A stretch of DNA of 64,000 nucleotides from Pseudoxanthomonas sp. J31. Lineage in GTDB: Bacteria; Pseudomonadota; Gammaproteobacteria; Xanthomonadales; Xanthomonadaceae. How positions within the stretch are numbered: the stretch's first letter is position 1; each line of letters begins with the position of its first letter. The position numbers were made by a program, and so were the translations under genes. The stretch lies in the NCBI RefSeq assembly GCF_000510725.1, contig NZ_AZNZ01000010.1:62181-126180 (forward strand). Direction: 5' to 3'. The notes under the pieces were generated by a model, which had not been told where the DNA came from, made no database searches, and saw only the letters and a program-made list of their open reading frames with translations. This document shows, one piece after another, positions 17,778-28,934 of the stretch.

Positions 17778-19001
17778 ATGCCCGATCACCACTCCTTCGC
17801 CCTGGCCGGCATCGCCAACCTGCATTCGCACGCCTTCCAGCGGGCGATGGCCGGGCTGGCCGAGCACCGCACCCATCCGCAGGACAGCTTCTGGACCTGG
17901 CGCGAGCTGATGTACCGCTTCGCCGCGCGCATGGATCCGGACAGCACCTACGCCGTGGCCGCGCAGCTGTACGCGGAGATGCTGGAGGCCGGCTACACCA
18001 CGGTGTGCGAGTTCCACTACGTGCACCACCAGCCCGACGGCACGCCCTACGCCGATCCGGCGGCGATGTCGCGCGCGCTCGTCGCCGCTGCGCGCGATGC
18101 CGGCATCCGCCTGACCCTGCTGCCGGTGCTGTACATGAGCGGCGGCTTCGCCGGCGAGCCACTGTCGCCGCGGCAACGGCGCTTCGCCCACGACGTGGAC
18201 GGCTTCCTGCGCCTGCTGGAGGCGCTGCGCCCGCTGCAGGACGACATGCTGCGCGTCGGCTGCGCCTTCCACAGCCTGCGCGCGGTGCCGGAGGACGCCA
18301 TGCGCGCGGTGCTGGCGGCGCTGCCGGCGGACACGCGCATCCACCTGCACATCGCCGAGCAGGTGCCCGAAGTCGAGGCCAGCCTGGCGGTGCGCGGCGA
18401 GCGTCCGGTGGAATGGCTGCTGCGCCGCTTCCCGGTGGACCGGCGCTGGACCCTGGTCCACGCCACCCACCTGGACGCCGGGGAGGTGCAGGGCATCGCC
18501 GCCAGCGGCGCCACCGTGGCGATCTGCCCGACCACCGAGGCCAACCTCGGCGACGGGCTGTTCCCGCTGCGCGAATACCTGGATGCCGGCGGCCGCTGGG
18601 GCATCGGCTCGGATTCGCACGTGTCGGTGTCGCCGGTGGAGGAGCTGCGCTGGCTGGAATACGGCCAGCGGCTCTGCGCGCGGCGCCGCAACATCGTCGC
18701 CAGCGTGGACCACCCGCGCGTCGGCGCCAGCCTGCTGGCCGGGGTGGCCGCCAGCGCGGCCGATGCCACCGGCTTCGCGGATACCTCCGGCGACCTCGTC
18801 CTGCTCGATGCCGGCGCCGCGCAGCTGGCCGGGGCCACGCCGGACGACCTGGCCGACCGCTGGCTGTTCGCCGGCAACCGCCCGCTGGTGGCCGAGACCC
18901 GGGTGGCGGGCCAGGTGCGCGTGCGCGCCGGCCGCCACGTGGACGCGGATGCGATCGCCGCGCGCTACCGCAAGGCGCTGGCGGGCCTGCTGGCCGGCTG
19001 A
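17778..19001 (+). CDS. hutF: Formimidoylglutamate deiminase, short N-terminus
   Basis: Converts N-formimidoylglutamate to N-formylglutamate in the five-step histidine pathway. Recognisable HutF motifs are [16 protein letters not shown] (metal His16, His18), [26 protein letters not shown] and GIGSDSHVS. The protein is 407 residues against about 450 usual; the 40-45 residues that normally precede the LHSHAFQ motif and form part of the beta-sandwich are missing, and only 94 bp separate this ATG from the divergent hutI. The (beta/alpha)8 core looks intact, so activity may survive, but the sandwich must be altered. Confidence 0.9.
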   Translation: MPDHHSFALAGIANLHSHAFQRAMAGLAEHRTHPQDSFWTWRELMYRFAARMDPDSTYAVAAQLYAEMLEAGYTTVCEFHYVHHQPDGTPYADPAAMSRALVAAARDAGIRLTLLPVLYMSGGFAGEPLSPRQRRFAHDVDGFLRLLEALRPLQDDMLRVGCAFHSLRAVPEDAMRAVLAALPADTRIHLHIAEQVPEVEASLAVRGERPVEWLLRRFPVDRRWTLVHATHLDAGEVQGIAASGATVAICPTTEANLGDGLFPLREYLDAGGRWGIGSDSHVSVSPVEELRWLEYGQRLCARRRNIVASVDHPRVGASLLAGVAASAADATGFADTSGDLVLLDAGAAQLAGATPDDLADRWLFAGNRPLVAETRVAGQVRVRAGRHVDADAIAARYRKALAGLLAG

Positions 19002-19316
19002 GCGCCCGCGCCGCGCAGGCGGGCATTCGTCGCGCCTGCGGCCGCGTCCGTCGCAGGCGTGCACGGGCCCGGCCTGGACGCCGATCATGGCGGCACCCAG
19101 GACAGCAGGGAATGCCTGCATGGACACCCTTGCCGCATCGGCCCGGCCATGTCCCGTGCGCACCTGGCGGAACGGGGCATGCGCTGGCGCCACGCCGCGC
19201 ATGCTGTCCCGCCGGCGGCCGCACGCGGATGGACGTGGCCCGGCGCCTGGCGCCGCCGCGGGCCATGCCGGCGGCGCTGCTGTGCAATGCCGGCGACCGT
19301 CGAGGAAAGCCACGGG
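19002..19316. other. Intergenic region between hutF and the LytS-like kinase
   Basis: 315 bp, GC-rich, with no credible ORF, hairpin with T-run or promoter that I can recognise. A reading frame open upstream of the kinase ATG encodes only Arg/His/Cys-rich sequence and is not taken as coding. Confidence 0.5.
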
Positions 19317-20540
19317 ATGAAAACCGACGCGGACTATCCGCTGCAGCAGGTCCTGCCGCCGGAGGTGCTGGTGGGCAGCCACGCGGCCTGGGGCCACTAC
19401 CGCCAGTACCCGGTGTTCAGCCGGCCCTGGCTGCTCGGGCGCGCCTGGCTGTTCTGCGGGATGAGTGCGCTGCTTGCCACGCTGACCGGGACCGTGACCG
19501 GGCTGAGCACGCGCGATGGCTGGTTCGGGCTGTATTACGCCGCGGTCCAGTTCGCCTTCTTCTGCCTGTTCACCATGCTGGCACCGGTAATGGCCACCTG
19601 GGTGCGCCATCGTGGCTGGCCGGCGCGGCGCGAACGCCGGGCGGTGGTGGCGGCGGTCCTCCTTGGCATCGCGCTTGGCGTCGCAGTGGACATCGTGGTT
19701 TCGGCCCACATCAGGGAACTGGTCCACGCGCATGGCCTGCAGCGGACCCCACCGCCGGACCTGGGGCCGGTGCTCAACGCGGCCCGCAGCTTCCTCGAGC
19801 TGATCGGGCTGGCCATCCTGCATGCCCTGTTGGGTGGTGGCCTGGCGCTGCCGGCGTATTTCAGCGAGCGCCGGCGCTGGGAAGAGCACCGCCACGCGCG
19901 CGAGCTGGAGGCGATGGCCGCGCGCGTGCGCGAGGCCGACCTGCGCCTGGGCGTGCTGCAGGCCCAGGTCGAGCCGCACTTCCTGTTCAACACCCTGGCC
20001 TCGGTGCGCGCGCTGGTGCGCCAGGATCCGGCCCAGGCCGAGGCCGCCCTGGACGCGCTGGTCGCGTTCCTGCGCACGGCCATCCCGCGCCTGCGCGACG
20101 ACCACCGGCTGCTTTCGACCCTCGGCCAGCAGCTGGACATCTGCACCAGCTACCTGGCGGTGATGCAGGTGCGCACGGGCGGCCGCCTTTCATGGACGGT
20201 GCGCGTGGAGGAGGCGCTGCGCGGCCTGCCGTTCCCGCCGGCGCTGCTGATCACCCTGGTGGAGAACGCGGTCAAGCACGGCATCGAGCCCAGGCCAGGG
20301 CCGGGACGGGTGGAGATCGACGCTTCGGCCGAGGGCGGGGACCTGGTGGTCCGCGTCCTCGACGACGGCGCCGGCCTCAAGCCCGGCCTTGGCAGCGGCA
20401 TGGGCCTGGCCAATGTGCGCGAACAACTGGCACACCGTTTCGGCCGCCGGGCATCGCTGCGGTTGCAGCCGCGCGAGGGCGGCGGCGTGGTCGCCATGAT
20501 CGCGCTGGAGCGTTCGGCACTGGAGGAGGCAGGGACGTGA
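19317..20540 (+). CDS. LytS/AlgZ-type sensor histidine kinase
   Basis: A 407-residue membrane kinase of the His_kinase (LytS-like) family. Four hydrophobic segments lie between residues 45 and 185 (about 45-67, 73-95, 110-130, 160-180), followed by a coiled segment and QVEPHFLFNTLAS with the phospho-accepting His221. The ATPase part shows LVENAVKHGIEP (N-box) and DDGAGL with GMGLANVREQL (G-boxes). There is no recognisable extracellular ligand domain, so the stimulus is probably sensed within or at the membrane. Its TGA overlaps the GTG of the response-regulator gene, implying translational coupling. The system resembles AlgZ/AlgR of pseudomonads and xanthomonads, but the regulon is unknown. 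Confidence 0.92.
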   Translation: MKTDADYPLQQVLPPEVLVGSHAAWGHYRQYPVFSRPWLLGRAWLFCGMSALLATLTGTVTGLSTRDGWFGLYYAAVQFAFFCLFTMLAPVMATWVRHRGWPARRERRAVVAAVLLGIALGVAVDIVVSAHIRELVHAHGLQRTPPPDLGPVLNAARSFLELIGLAILHALLGGGLALPAYFSERRRWEEHRHARELEAMAARVREADLRLGVLQAQVEPHFLFNTLASVRALVRQDPAQAEAALDALVAFLRTAIPRLRDDHRLLSTLGQQLDICTSYLAVMQVRTGGRLSWTVRVEEALRGLPFPPALLITLVENAVKHGIEPRPGPGRVEIDASAEGGDLVVRVLDDGAGLKPGLGSGMGLANVREQLAHRFGRRASLRLQPREGGGVVAMIALERSALEEAGT

Positions 20541-21313
20541 GCACGGGAAAGGTGGTTGGCCTGGTGGCCGAGGACGAGGCGCCGCAGCGGCGCGCGCTGG
20601 TCGAACAGTTGCGCCTGGCCTGGCCGGAACTGGAGCTGGCGGCGGTGTGCGAGGACGGCGAGGCGGCGCTGGACGCGGTGGCCGCGCACCGGCCGCAGGT
20701 CGCGTTCCTGGACATCCGCATGCCCGGCGCCAGCGGCATGGACGTGGCGCGTGCGGTGGCCGGCCATGGCGGCCTGGTGGTGTTCACCACCGCCTACGAC
20801 GATTACGCGGTGCGCGCGTTCGAGGCCGGCGCCGCCCACTACCTGCTCAAGCCGCTGCAGCCGCAACGCCTGGAACAGGCGGTGGCGCGCCTGCGGCAGC
20901 GGCTGCAGGAGCGCGCCGCGGGCGGCGGCCCCGACCTGCAGGCGCTGCTGGACGGACTGGAGGCGCGCCTGCGCCCGCGCGGCGGGCAGCTGATCCGCTG
21001 GATCACCGCCAGCGTCGGCGACAGCGTGCGCATGATCGGCATCGACGAGGTGCTGTTCTTCCAGGCGCAGGACAAGTACGTGCGCGTGGCTACCGCCGGC
21101 GGCAACGCGCTGATCCGCACGCCGCTGAAGGAACTGCTGATGGGGCTGGACCCGGACGTCTTCTGGCAGGTGCACCGCGGCGTGGTGGTCCGGGTCGCGG
21201 CGATCGACCGCCTGCTGCGCAACGAACTGGGGCGCCACGGCCTGCGGCTGAAGGGCCATCCCGAGGTGCTGCCGGTCAGCGGCGCGTTCCTGCACCGCTT
21301 CCGCGGGATGTGA
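20537..21313 (+). CDS. LytTR-family response regulator
   Basis: A 258-residue response regulator. The receiver domain (residues 1-120) has acidic EDE at 11-13, phospho-acceptor Asp59 in FLDIRMPG, the Thr of FTTAYDD and Lys in LLKPL. A linker leads to a C-terminal LytTR DNA-binding domain (about 155-258: DEVLFFQAQDKYVRVAT, WQVHRGVVVRVAAI). GTG start overlapping the kinase stop by 4 bp. AlgR-like function is possible. It is followed by a hairpin and the convergent cnoX. Confidence 0.93.
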   Translation: MSTGKVVGLVAEDEAPQRRALVEQLRLAWPELELAAVCEDGEAALDAVAAHRPQVAFLDIRMPGASGMDVARAVAGHGGLVVFTTAYDDYAVRAFEAGAAHYLLKPLQPQRLEQAVARLRQRLQERAAGGGPDLQALLDGLEARLRPRGGQLIRWITASVGDSVRMIGIDEVLFFQAQDKYVRVATAGGNALIRTPLKELLMGLDPDVFWQVHRGVVVRVAAIDRLLRNELGRHGLRLKGHPEVLPVSGAFLHRFRGM

Positions 21314-21317
21314 GGCG

Positions 21318-21345
21318 GCCGGCGCGGCGGCGGTGCCGCGCCGGC
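21318..21345. terminator. Hairpin between LytTR regulator and cnoX
   Basis: Perfect 11-bp inverted repeat GCCGGCGCGGC / GCCGCGCCGGC with a six-base loop (GGCGGT). No T-run on either strand. Its position between two converging genes suggests bidirectional termination, possibly Rho-assisted. Confidence 0.5.
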
Positions 21346-21353
21346 GGCATGGA

Positions 21354-22211
21354 TCAGAACAGCAGCGAGGCCATCCTGCGGCGGTACTGGCTGACCAGGT
21401 CTTCGTCCTCGACCACGCGGAAGGCATCGATCAGCGCCTTCTTCGCCAGGCCGTCCTGGTAGTCGCGGCCGCGGCGCAGCAGCTCCAGCAGGTTCTCCAG
21501 GCCGGCGGCCGAATCGCCGCCGACCAGCTGGTGCACGGCCAGCAGGTGGCGGGCGGCGTGGTCGTCCGGGTCGGCGGCCACGGCCCGTTCCAGGGCGGCC
21601 TGCGCCGGCGCGTCCTTGAGCAGGGCGGCGAAACCCAGGCGCGCGCGGGCGCGCACCGCACGGTCGTCGGCGGCCAGGTTGGCCGGCAGCGCGTCCAGCA
21701 GCTTGCCGGCCTCGTCCGCCGCGCCGGTGCGCAGCAGGGCCAGGGCCAGGTCGAGCTTCAGCTCTTCCTTGTCCGGTTCGGCCTGCACCGCCTGGCGCAG
21801 GCGCAGCACTTCCTCGTGCGGATCCAGCGGCGCGGCGTCGGCTTCGGCGGCCTCGGCGCCGGCCAGCGGCTGGATGCCGTGCTGCTGCAGGAACTGGCGC
21901 AGCTGGCCTTCCGGCAGCGCCCCCTGGAACGCGTCCGCCGGCTGCCCGCCGACCAGCAGGAACACGGTCGGCACCGAGCGGATCTGGAACGCGGCGGCGA
22001 TCTGCTGCTGCTGGTCCACGTCGACCTTGGCCAGCACGAAGGCGCCACCGTACTCGCCGGCCAGCTTTTCCAGGATTGGGCCCAGCGACTTGCACGGCCC
22101 GCACCAGGTCGCCCAGAAATCAACCAGCACCGGCACCTGCAGCGATTTCTGCAGCACCTCGGTCTCGAAGTTGTCGGTGGTGACGTCGACGACGTGGGGG
22201 AGATTGGACAT
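21354..22211 (-). CDS. cnoX: Thioredoxin-fold co-chaperone CnoX (YbbN)
   Basis: A 285-residue protein with a thioredoxin domain (residues 1-110) and a C-terminal TPR-like helical domain (about 120-285). The active-site motif is WCGPC (Cys37, Cys40). Many YbbN proteins have SxxC or lost redox cysteines, but here a full CGPC is kept, so reductase activity is plausible alongside its holdase and GroEL-linked function. The length and two-domain layout match CnoX rather than a simple thioredoxin. The ATG at 22211 gives the usual N-terminus; an in-frame ATG three codons upstream is also possible. Confidence 0.9.
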   Translation of the reverse strand: MSNLPHVVDVTTDNFETEVLQKSLQVPVLVDFWATWCGPCKSLGPILEKLAGEYGGAFVLAKVDVDQQQQIAAAFQIRSVPTVFLLVGGQPADAFQGALPEGQLRQFLQQHGIQPLAGAEAAEADAAPLDPHEEVLRLRQAVQAEPDKEELKLDLALALLRTGAADEAGKLLDALPANLAADDRAVRARARLGFAALLKDAPAQAALERAVAADPDDHAARHLLAVHQLVGGDSAAGLENLLELLRRGRDYQDGLAKKALIDAFRVVEDEDLVSQYRRRMASLLF

Positions 22212-22403
22212 TGCGGGCATCCGGATCGGGAAAGTGGACAGATGGGGCCGCGGCCGTGGCTTGCAAGGGCGCGGCGCACGCCGGGGTTGCAGTCTAGCGG
22301 CCTGGCGGCGGAGCATGGCCGGCCCGCCACGGCCCCGCGCAAGCCCCATGTCACGTTTCCTCCCGTTGCCGTCCGCGTTTCCCGCACGCGCCGGGGACGC
22401 CGC

Positions 22404-23057
22404 GTGAGCGCGCCTTCGGCGCGGATGCGCATCGCGGCCGCGGTCGCAGCGGCCCTGGCCTGCGTGGTGGCGGCAGTGCTCGCCGCGGCGCGCCTGGACG
22501 GTTATTCGCACCTGCTCCACCCGCTTGGCCTGCTGGGCGCGCGCCAGCTCGGCGGCGCCGGCCTGGCGTTCGGGCTGGCCGCCTACGTGGCACCGGGCCT
22601 GGCCCAGGCCTGGCAGGTGCTGCGCCTGCGCGCCGGCCTGCCGCCCGGATCGAGGCTGCTGGCCGGGATCGGCCTGCAGCTGCTGCTGGTCGGTGCGCTG
22701 GCGTTCGCCGCCCAGGGACTGTTGCGGCTGGACCTGGAGGCGCTGGATGCGGGTGCCAGCCGCTGGCACGCGCTCGCCTGGCTGGCCTGGGTACTGGGCT
22801 TCGTACTGGGTGGCGGCGCGCTTGCCCTGGGGCTGCGCGGGGTCCGCGGTGCCGGCCGCCTGGCCCCGATTTCCCTGGGCGCGGCGGTGCTGGTACTGGC
22901 CGGCGCCTTCCTGCTGGGCGACTGGATCGGTCCGGCCCTGGCCCAGCGCCTGGCCATCCTCGGCTGGTTGGGCTGGGGCGTGGCCGCGGCGGCCCAGCCG
23001 CGGCTCAGCCGTGCCGCAGCTTCAGCGCCAGGATCAGCAGCGCCAGCACCAGGGTGA
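22404..23057 (+). CDS. DUF998-like integral membrane protein
   Basis: A 217-residue very hydrophobic protein with five to six predicted helices (about residues 8-25, 40-60, 83-103, 115-138, 148-168, 175-192). The motif LHPLGLLGARQLGGAG and the spacing resemble the DUF998 family, whose function is unknown. The GTG at 22404 has GGGGAC about 9 nt upstream; an ATG at 22425 is an alternative. The last 17 codons encode a hydrophilic Ala/Ser/Pro tail and overlap, in the opposite direction, the end of the SemiSWEET gene by 53 bp. The family assignment is tentative. Confidence 0.65.
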   Translation: MSAPSARMRIAAAVAAALACVVAAVLAAARLDGYSHLLHPLGLLGARQLGGAGLAFGLAAYVAPGLAQAWQVLRLRAGLPPGSRLLAGIGLQLLLVGALAFAAQGLLRLDLEALDAGASRWHALAWLAWVLGFVLGGGALALGLRGVRGAGRLAPISLGAAVLVLAGAFLLGDWIGPALAQRLAILGWLGWGVAAAAQPRLSRAAASAPGSAAPAPG

Positions 23058-23256
23058 CCACGTTCGACAGGATCATCGGCCACGAGCCGAGCACGATCCC
23101 GTAGGCCAGCCAGAAGCACAGGCCCACGGTGAACACCACGTACATGCCCAGGGAAATGCCGCGGGTGTCGCGGCTGCGCAGGGTCTTCAGCGCCTGCGGC
23201 ACGAAGGCCACCGTGGTCAGGGTCGCGGCCACGAAGCCCAGCCAGTGCCCGCTCAC
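23005..23256 (-). CDS. SemiSWEET-family sugar transporter
   Basis: An 83-residue membrane protein with three helices (about 5-22, 35-56, 60-79), the single triple-helix bundle of bacterial SemiSWEETs, which dimerise to form a transport path for small sugars. The PQ motif typical of the family is present in FVPQALKTLRSRDTRGIS. The last 53 bp overlap the end of the DUF998-like gene on the opposite strand. Sugar specificity cannot be predicted. It may be a stand-alone gene. Confidence 0.88.
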   Translation of the reverse strand: MSGHWLGFVAATLTTVAFVPQALKTLRSRDTRGISLGMYVVFTVGLCFWLAYGIVLGSWPMILSNVVTLVLALLILALKLRHG

Positions 23257-23311
23257 GCCCGCTCTCCGGCACGCGGGAGCGGGGGGCGCGCGCCCGCGCC
23301 GGAAACCCTGA

Positions 23312-26158
<2,847 letters not shown>

Positions 26159-26496
26159 CGGCGCCGATGTTCACGGCGGGTGCGGCCTGCGGCCGCTTGC
26201 CCAAGGTTCCTTGCGGAACCTTGGGCCCCGCCGCTGCCATGCCTCCATCCCCCGTGCGCGCTGCGTGCGGACAGCACCCAACCTGGGGGGGGGAGGTAGC
26301 GTCGGTTGTTCCCGCCTGGCGCTGTCGGTGCGGAGGAGCCTTGGCACCCACGCCTTGAACGTCCATCCCCCGATCCGCGCTGCGCGTATTGCATCCGGGT
26401 GGTGCCGGCGCGGGTGCTCTCAAGCGGCGTTCACGGGGAATCGGTCAGGCTTCGCGCCTGTTGCCGCCCGTCGCGGCCTCGTCCAGACTTCTCCAC
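26159..26496. repeat. Intergenic region with imperfect direct repeats
   Basis: 338 bp between leuS and lptE with no gene. Two copies of a 22-23 bp unit, TCCATCCCCCG followed by CGCGCTGCG, lie at 26244-26265 and 26362-26384; both copies are flanked by related CCAAGG/CCTTGG sequence. A run of nine G (26285-26293) lies between them. The pattern resembles interspersed intergenic repeats known in xanthomonads, but I cannot name a family. Confidence 0.5.
26199..26226 (+). terminator. Hairpin downstream of leuS
   Basis: Twelve-base perfect inverted repeat (GCCCAAGGTTCC / GGAACCTTGGGC) with a TTGC loop, 40 nt after the leuS stop. There is no following T-run, so it may be a processing or repeat-derived hairpin rather than a classical terminator. 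Confidence 0.45.
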
Positions 26497-27117
26497 ATGA
26501 TTGCGACCGCGTCCCCGCCCGCCCGGGCGCTGCTCTTCCTCGCCACCCTGGCCCTGGCCGGATGCGGCTTCCACCTGCGCGACCGCATCGCCCTGCCCAG
26601 CGATGCGCCGCCGGTGCAGGTGTACTCGAGCACCCCGTACAGCTCGCTGGTGACCCTGCTGGAGCGCAACCTGCGCAACGCCGGCGCCAAGGTGGCCGAC
26701 GAGGGCACCGCCGGGGGCGAGGTGCTGCGCCTGGAAGTGCTGTCCGAGCGCTGGGGCGACCTGCCGATCGCGATCGACGAGCAGGGCCGCGCCCAGGAAT
26801 TCTCGCTGCGCTACGCCACCGTGTTCACCGCGGTGCTGGGCGACGGCACCGTGCTGGTGCCGCGGCAGTCGGTGGAACTGGCACGCGACTACGTGTCGCC
26901 GCCGGAGGACGCCACCGGCACCAGCAGCGAGCGCGAGATCCTGGCCGACGAGCTGCGCCGCGAGATGGCCGCCTCGATCCTGCGCCGGCTCGACAGCGTG
27001 GTCCGCGCCGATCCCTCGCGCGCGCGCCCGGTGCGTGCGCCGGAGGCCGCGCCCGCGCCGGGCGAAGCCGGGGCGGCGGAAGAGGGGCCCGCCTCCCTCG
27101 ACGCCCCGGTGCGGTGA
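26497..27117 (+). CDS. lptE: LPS-assembly lipoprotein LptE
   Basis: Outer-membrane lipoprotein of 206 residues that plugs the LptD barrel and helps insert lipopolysaccharide. The signal peptide ends in the lipobox LAGC with acylated Cys23, followed directly by GFHLRD, the family hallmark after the lipobox. The C-terminal 35 residues are an Ala/Pro/Glu-rich disordered tail. lptE and holA are separated by 25 nt. The identity rests on the lipobox, GFHLRD and gene order. Confidence 0.93.
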   Translation: MIATASPPARALLFLATLALAGCGFHLRDRIALPSDAPPVQVYSSTPYSSLVTLLERNLRNAGAKVADEGTAGGEVLRLEVLSERWGDLPIAIDEQGRAQEFSLRYATVFTAVLGDGTVLVPRQSVELARDYVSPPEDATGTSSEREILADELRREMAASILRRLDSVVRADPSRARPVRAPEAAPAPGEAGAAEEGPASLDAPVR

Positions 27118-27142
27118 ATCCGATGCAGCCAGGCCCGGCCCG

Positions 27143-28180
27143 ATGGAGCTGAAGCCCGAACAGCTGGTCGCGCATGTGGGCAAGCAGCCGCTGCAGCCGG
27201 CCTATCTGGTCGCAGGCCCGGAAACCCTGCACGTGCTGGAAGCCGCCGACGCGGTGCGCGCGCGCGCGCGCGCCGAGGGCGCCGAGCGCGAGGTGTTCGA
27301 GGCCGAGGGCCGCGAGCCGGACTGGGATGCGCTATCGGCCAGCTTCGACGCGCCCGGCCTGTTCGCCTCGCGCCGCCTGCTGGAACTGCGCCTGCCCAAT
27401 GGCAAGCCGGGCAAGACCGGTTCGGAAGTCATCATGGCCTTCTGCGCCAACCCGCCGCCGGACGTAACCCTGCTGATCGTGGCCAACGAATGGAGCAAGG
27501 CGCACCAGGGCAAGTGGTACGAAGCGGTCGCCAGGCACGGCGTGGTCTCCATCGCCTGGGCGCTCAAGCCGCACGAGTTGCCGGGCTGGATCGAGCGCCG
27601 GCTGCGCGACCGCGGCCTGCGCGCCAGCCCCGAGGCGGTCCAGGGCCTGGCCGAGCGGGTGGAGGGCAACCTGCTGGCTGCCGCGCAGGAGATCGACAAG
27701 CTGGCGCTGCTGGCACCGGGCGCGACCCTTGACCTGGACACGATGGAATCGCTGGTGGCCGACGCCGCCCGCTACGACGTGTTCCGCCTGGTCGAGACCG
27801 CGCTGTCCGGCCAGGCGGCGCAGGTGCGGCGCATGCTGGCCGGCTTGCGCGCCGAGGGCGAGCAGGTGGCCGGGCTGATGCCGGTGGTGATCCGCGAGCT
27901 GCTGCGCGCCGCCGCGCTGGCCCGTGCCCAGGCGCGTGGCGCCAACCTCGCCGCGGAAATGAAGTCGCAAGGCCTGTGGGAGGCACGCCAGGCGCCGTTC
28001 AAGCGTGCCCTGCAGCGGCACGCCGCGCCGCTGCGCTGGAACCGGTTCGCCGCCTACGCCTCGCGCGTGGACCGCGCGGCCAAGGGCCGCGCCGCCGGCG
28101 ATCCGTGGCTGCTGCTGGAGCGGCTGCTGCTGGCAATCGCCGATACCCCCGCCACCCGGCTGCTCGCGACCGCCGGGTGA
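27143..28180 (+). CDS. holA: DNA polymerase III subunit delta
   Basis: Clamp-loader subunit that opens the beta sliding clamp. The 345-residue protein matches HolA in size and motifs (MELKPEQL, QPAYLVAGPE, DAPGLFASRRLLELRLPNGKPGK, LKPHELPGWIERRL). It lies 25 nt after lptE. Codons for residues about 38-44 contain a (GC)9 dinucleotide run (27256-27273). Its TGA overlaps a GTG that could begin nadD. Confidence 0.95.
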   Translation: MELKPEQLVAHVGKQPLQPAYLVAGPETLHVLEAADAVRARARAEGAEREVFEAEGREPDWDALSASFDAPGLFASRRLLELRLPNGKPGKTGSEVIMAFCANPPPDVTLLIVANEWSKAHQGKWYEAVARHGVVSIAWALKPHELPGWIERRLRDRGLRASPEAVQGLAERVEGNLLAAAQEIDKLALLAPGATLDLDTMESLVADAARYDVFRLVETALSGQAAQVRRMLAGLRAEGEQVAGLMPVVIRELLRAAALARAQARGANLAAEMKSQGLWEARQAPFKRALQRHAAPLRWNRFAAYASRVDRAAKGRAAGDPWLLLERLLLAIADTPATRLLATAG

Positions 28181-28191
28181 GTCCGCCGGCC

Positions 28192-28863
28192 ATGCTCAGG
28201 CTCTGGTACGGCGGCACCTTCGATCCGGTCCATTGCGGCCACCTGGCCATCGCCCGCGCAGCCGCCGACGCGTTCGGCGTGCCGGTGACCCTGGCCCCGG
28301 CCGCCGATCCGCCGCACCGCGCCGTGCCCGGCGCCAGCGCCCACCATCGTGCGCGCATGCTCGATGTGGCCGCGGCCGGCGATCGGCGCTTGCGCGTGGA
28401 CCGGCGCGAGCTGGAGCGCAGTGGCCCGTCCTGGACCATCGACACCCTGCGCGAACTGCGCGTGCTGCACGGCGGAGACGCGCCGCTGGCGCTGCTGCTG
28501 GGCGCCGACAGCTTCCGCTCGCTGCCGCAGTGGCACCAGTGGCGGGAGATCCTCTCGCTGGCGCACCTGGTGGTGGCCAGTCGCGGCGACGAGCCGGTCG
28601 ACCGCGGGCTGCCACCGGAGCTGGCGGCAGCCACCGAAGGGCGCTGGTGCGACTCGCCGGCGGCGCTGGCCGCGGCCGCCGGCGGCCGGATCCTGCCGCT
28701 GCGGCAGCCGCTGCATCCGCAGTCGGCCAGCGCGGTGCGAGCCGCGATCGCCGCCGGCGATCCGGGCTGGCAGGGCATGGTGCCGCCGGCAGTGGCCGGC
28801 TACATCCTCCGCCACGGCCTGTACGGTGCCGGGCAGGGTGCGCACGGCGTGACGGGTACGTGA
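28192..28863 (+). CDS. nadD: Nicotinate-nucleotide adenylyltransferase
   Basis: Adenylates nicotinate mononucleotide to deamido-NAD. The 223-residue enzyme has the nucleotidyltransferase signature GGTFDPVHCGH (residues 7-17) and SASAVRAAIAAGD in place of the usual ISSTxxR near the C-terminus, a mild deviation. The ATG at 28192 gives a family-like start; a GTG at 28177 overlapping the holA stop (GTGA) would add five residues and cannot be excluded. rsfS follows after a TATAAT box. Confidence 0.92.
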   Translation: MLRLWYGGTFDPVHCGHLAIARAAADAFGVPVTLAPAADPPHRAVPGASAHHRARMLDVAAAGDRRLRVDRRELERSGPSWTIDTLRELRVLHGGDAPLALLLGADSFRSLPQWHQWREILSLAHLVVASRGDEPVDRGLPPELAAATEGRWCDSPAALAAAAGGRILPLRQPLHPQSASAVRAAIAAGDPGWQGMVPPAVAGYILRHGLYGAGQGAHGVTGT

Positions 28864-28875
28864 CGCCGCCGCCGG

Positions 28876-28881
28876 TATAAT
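28876..28881 (+). promoter_or_regulatory. Candidate -10 box for rsfS
   Basis: Perfect TATAAT, 54 nt before the rsfS TTG and 12 nt after the nadD stop. No convincing -35 hexamer is seen 16-18 bp upstream. Confidence 0.45.
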
Positions 28882-28934
28882 CCGCACCCCTGTCGGCCAA
28901 GTGCCGGCCATTCCCCAGCTACCTCGAGTCTTCC

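Noticed and set aside
27256-27273. (GC)9 dinucleotide repeat inside holA, a possible phase-variation tract
   Set aside because: It encodes a normal alternating Arg/Ala stretch in an essential gene, and GC-rich codon usage easily produces such runs.
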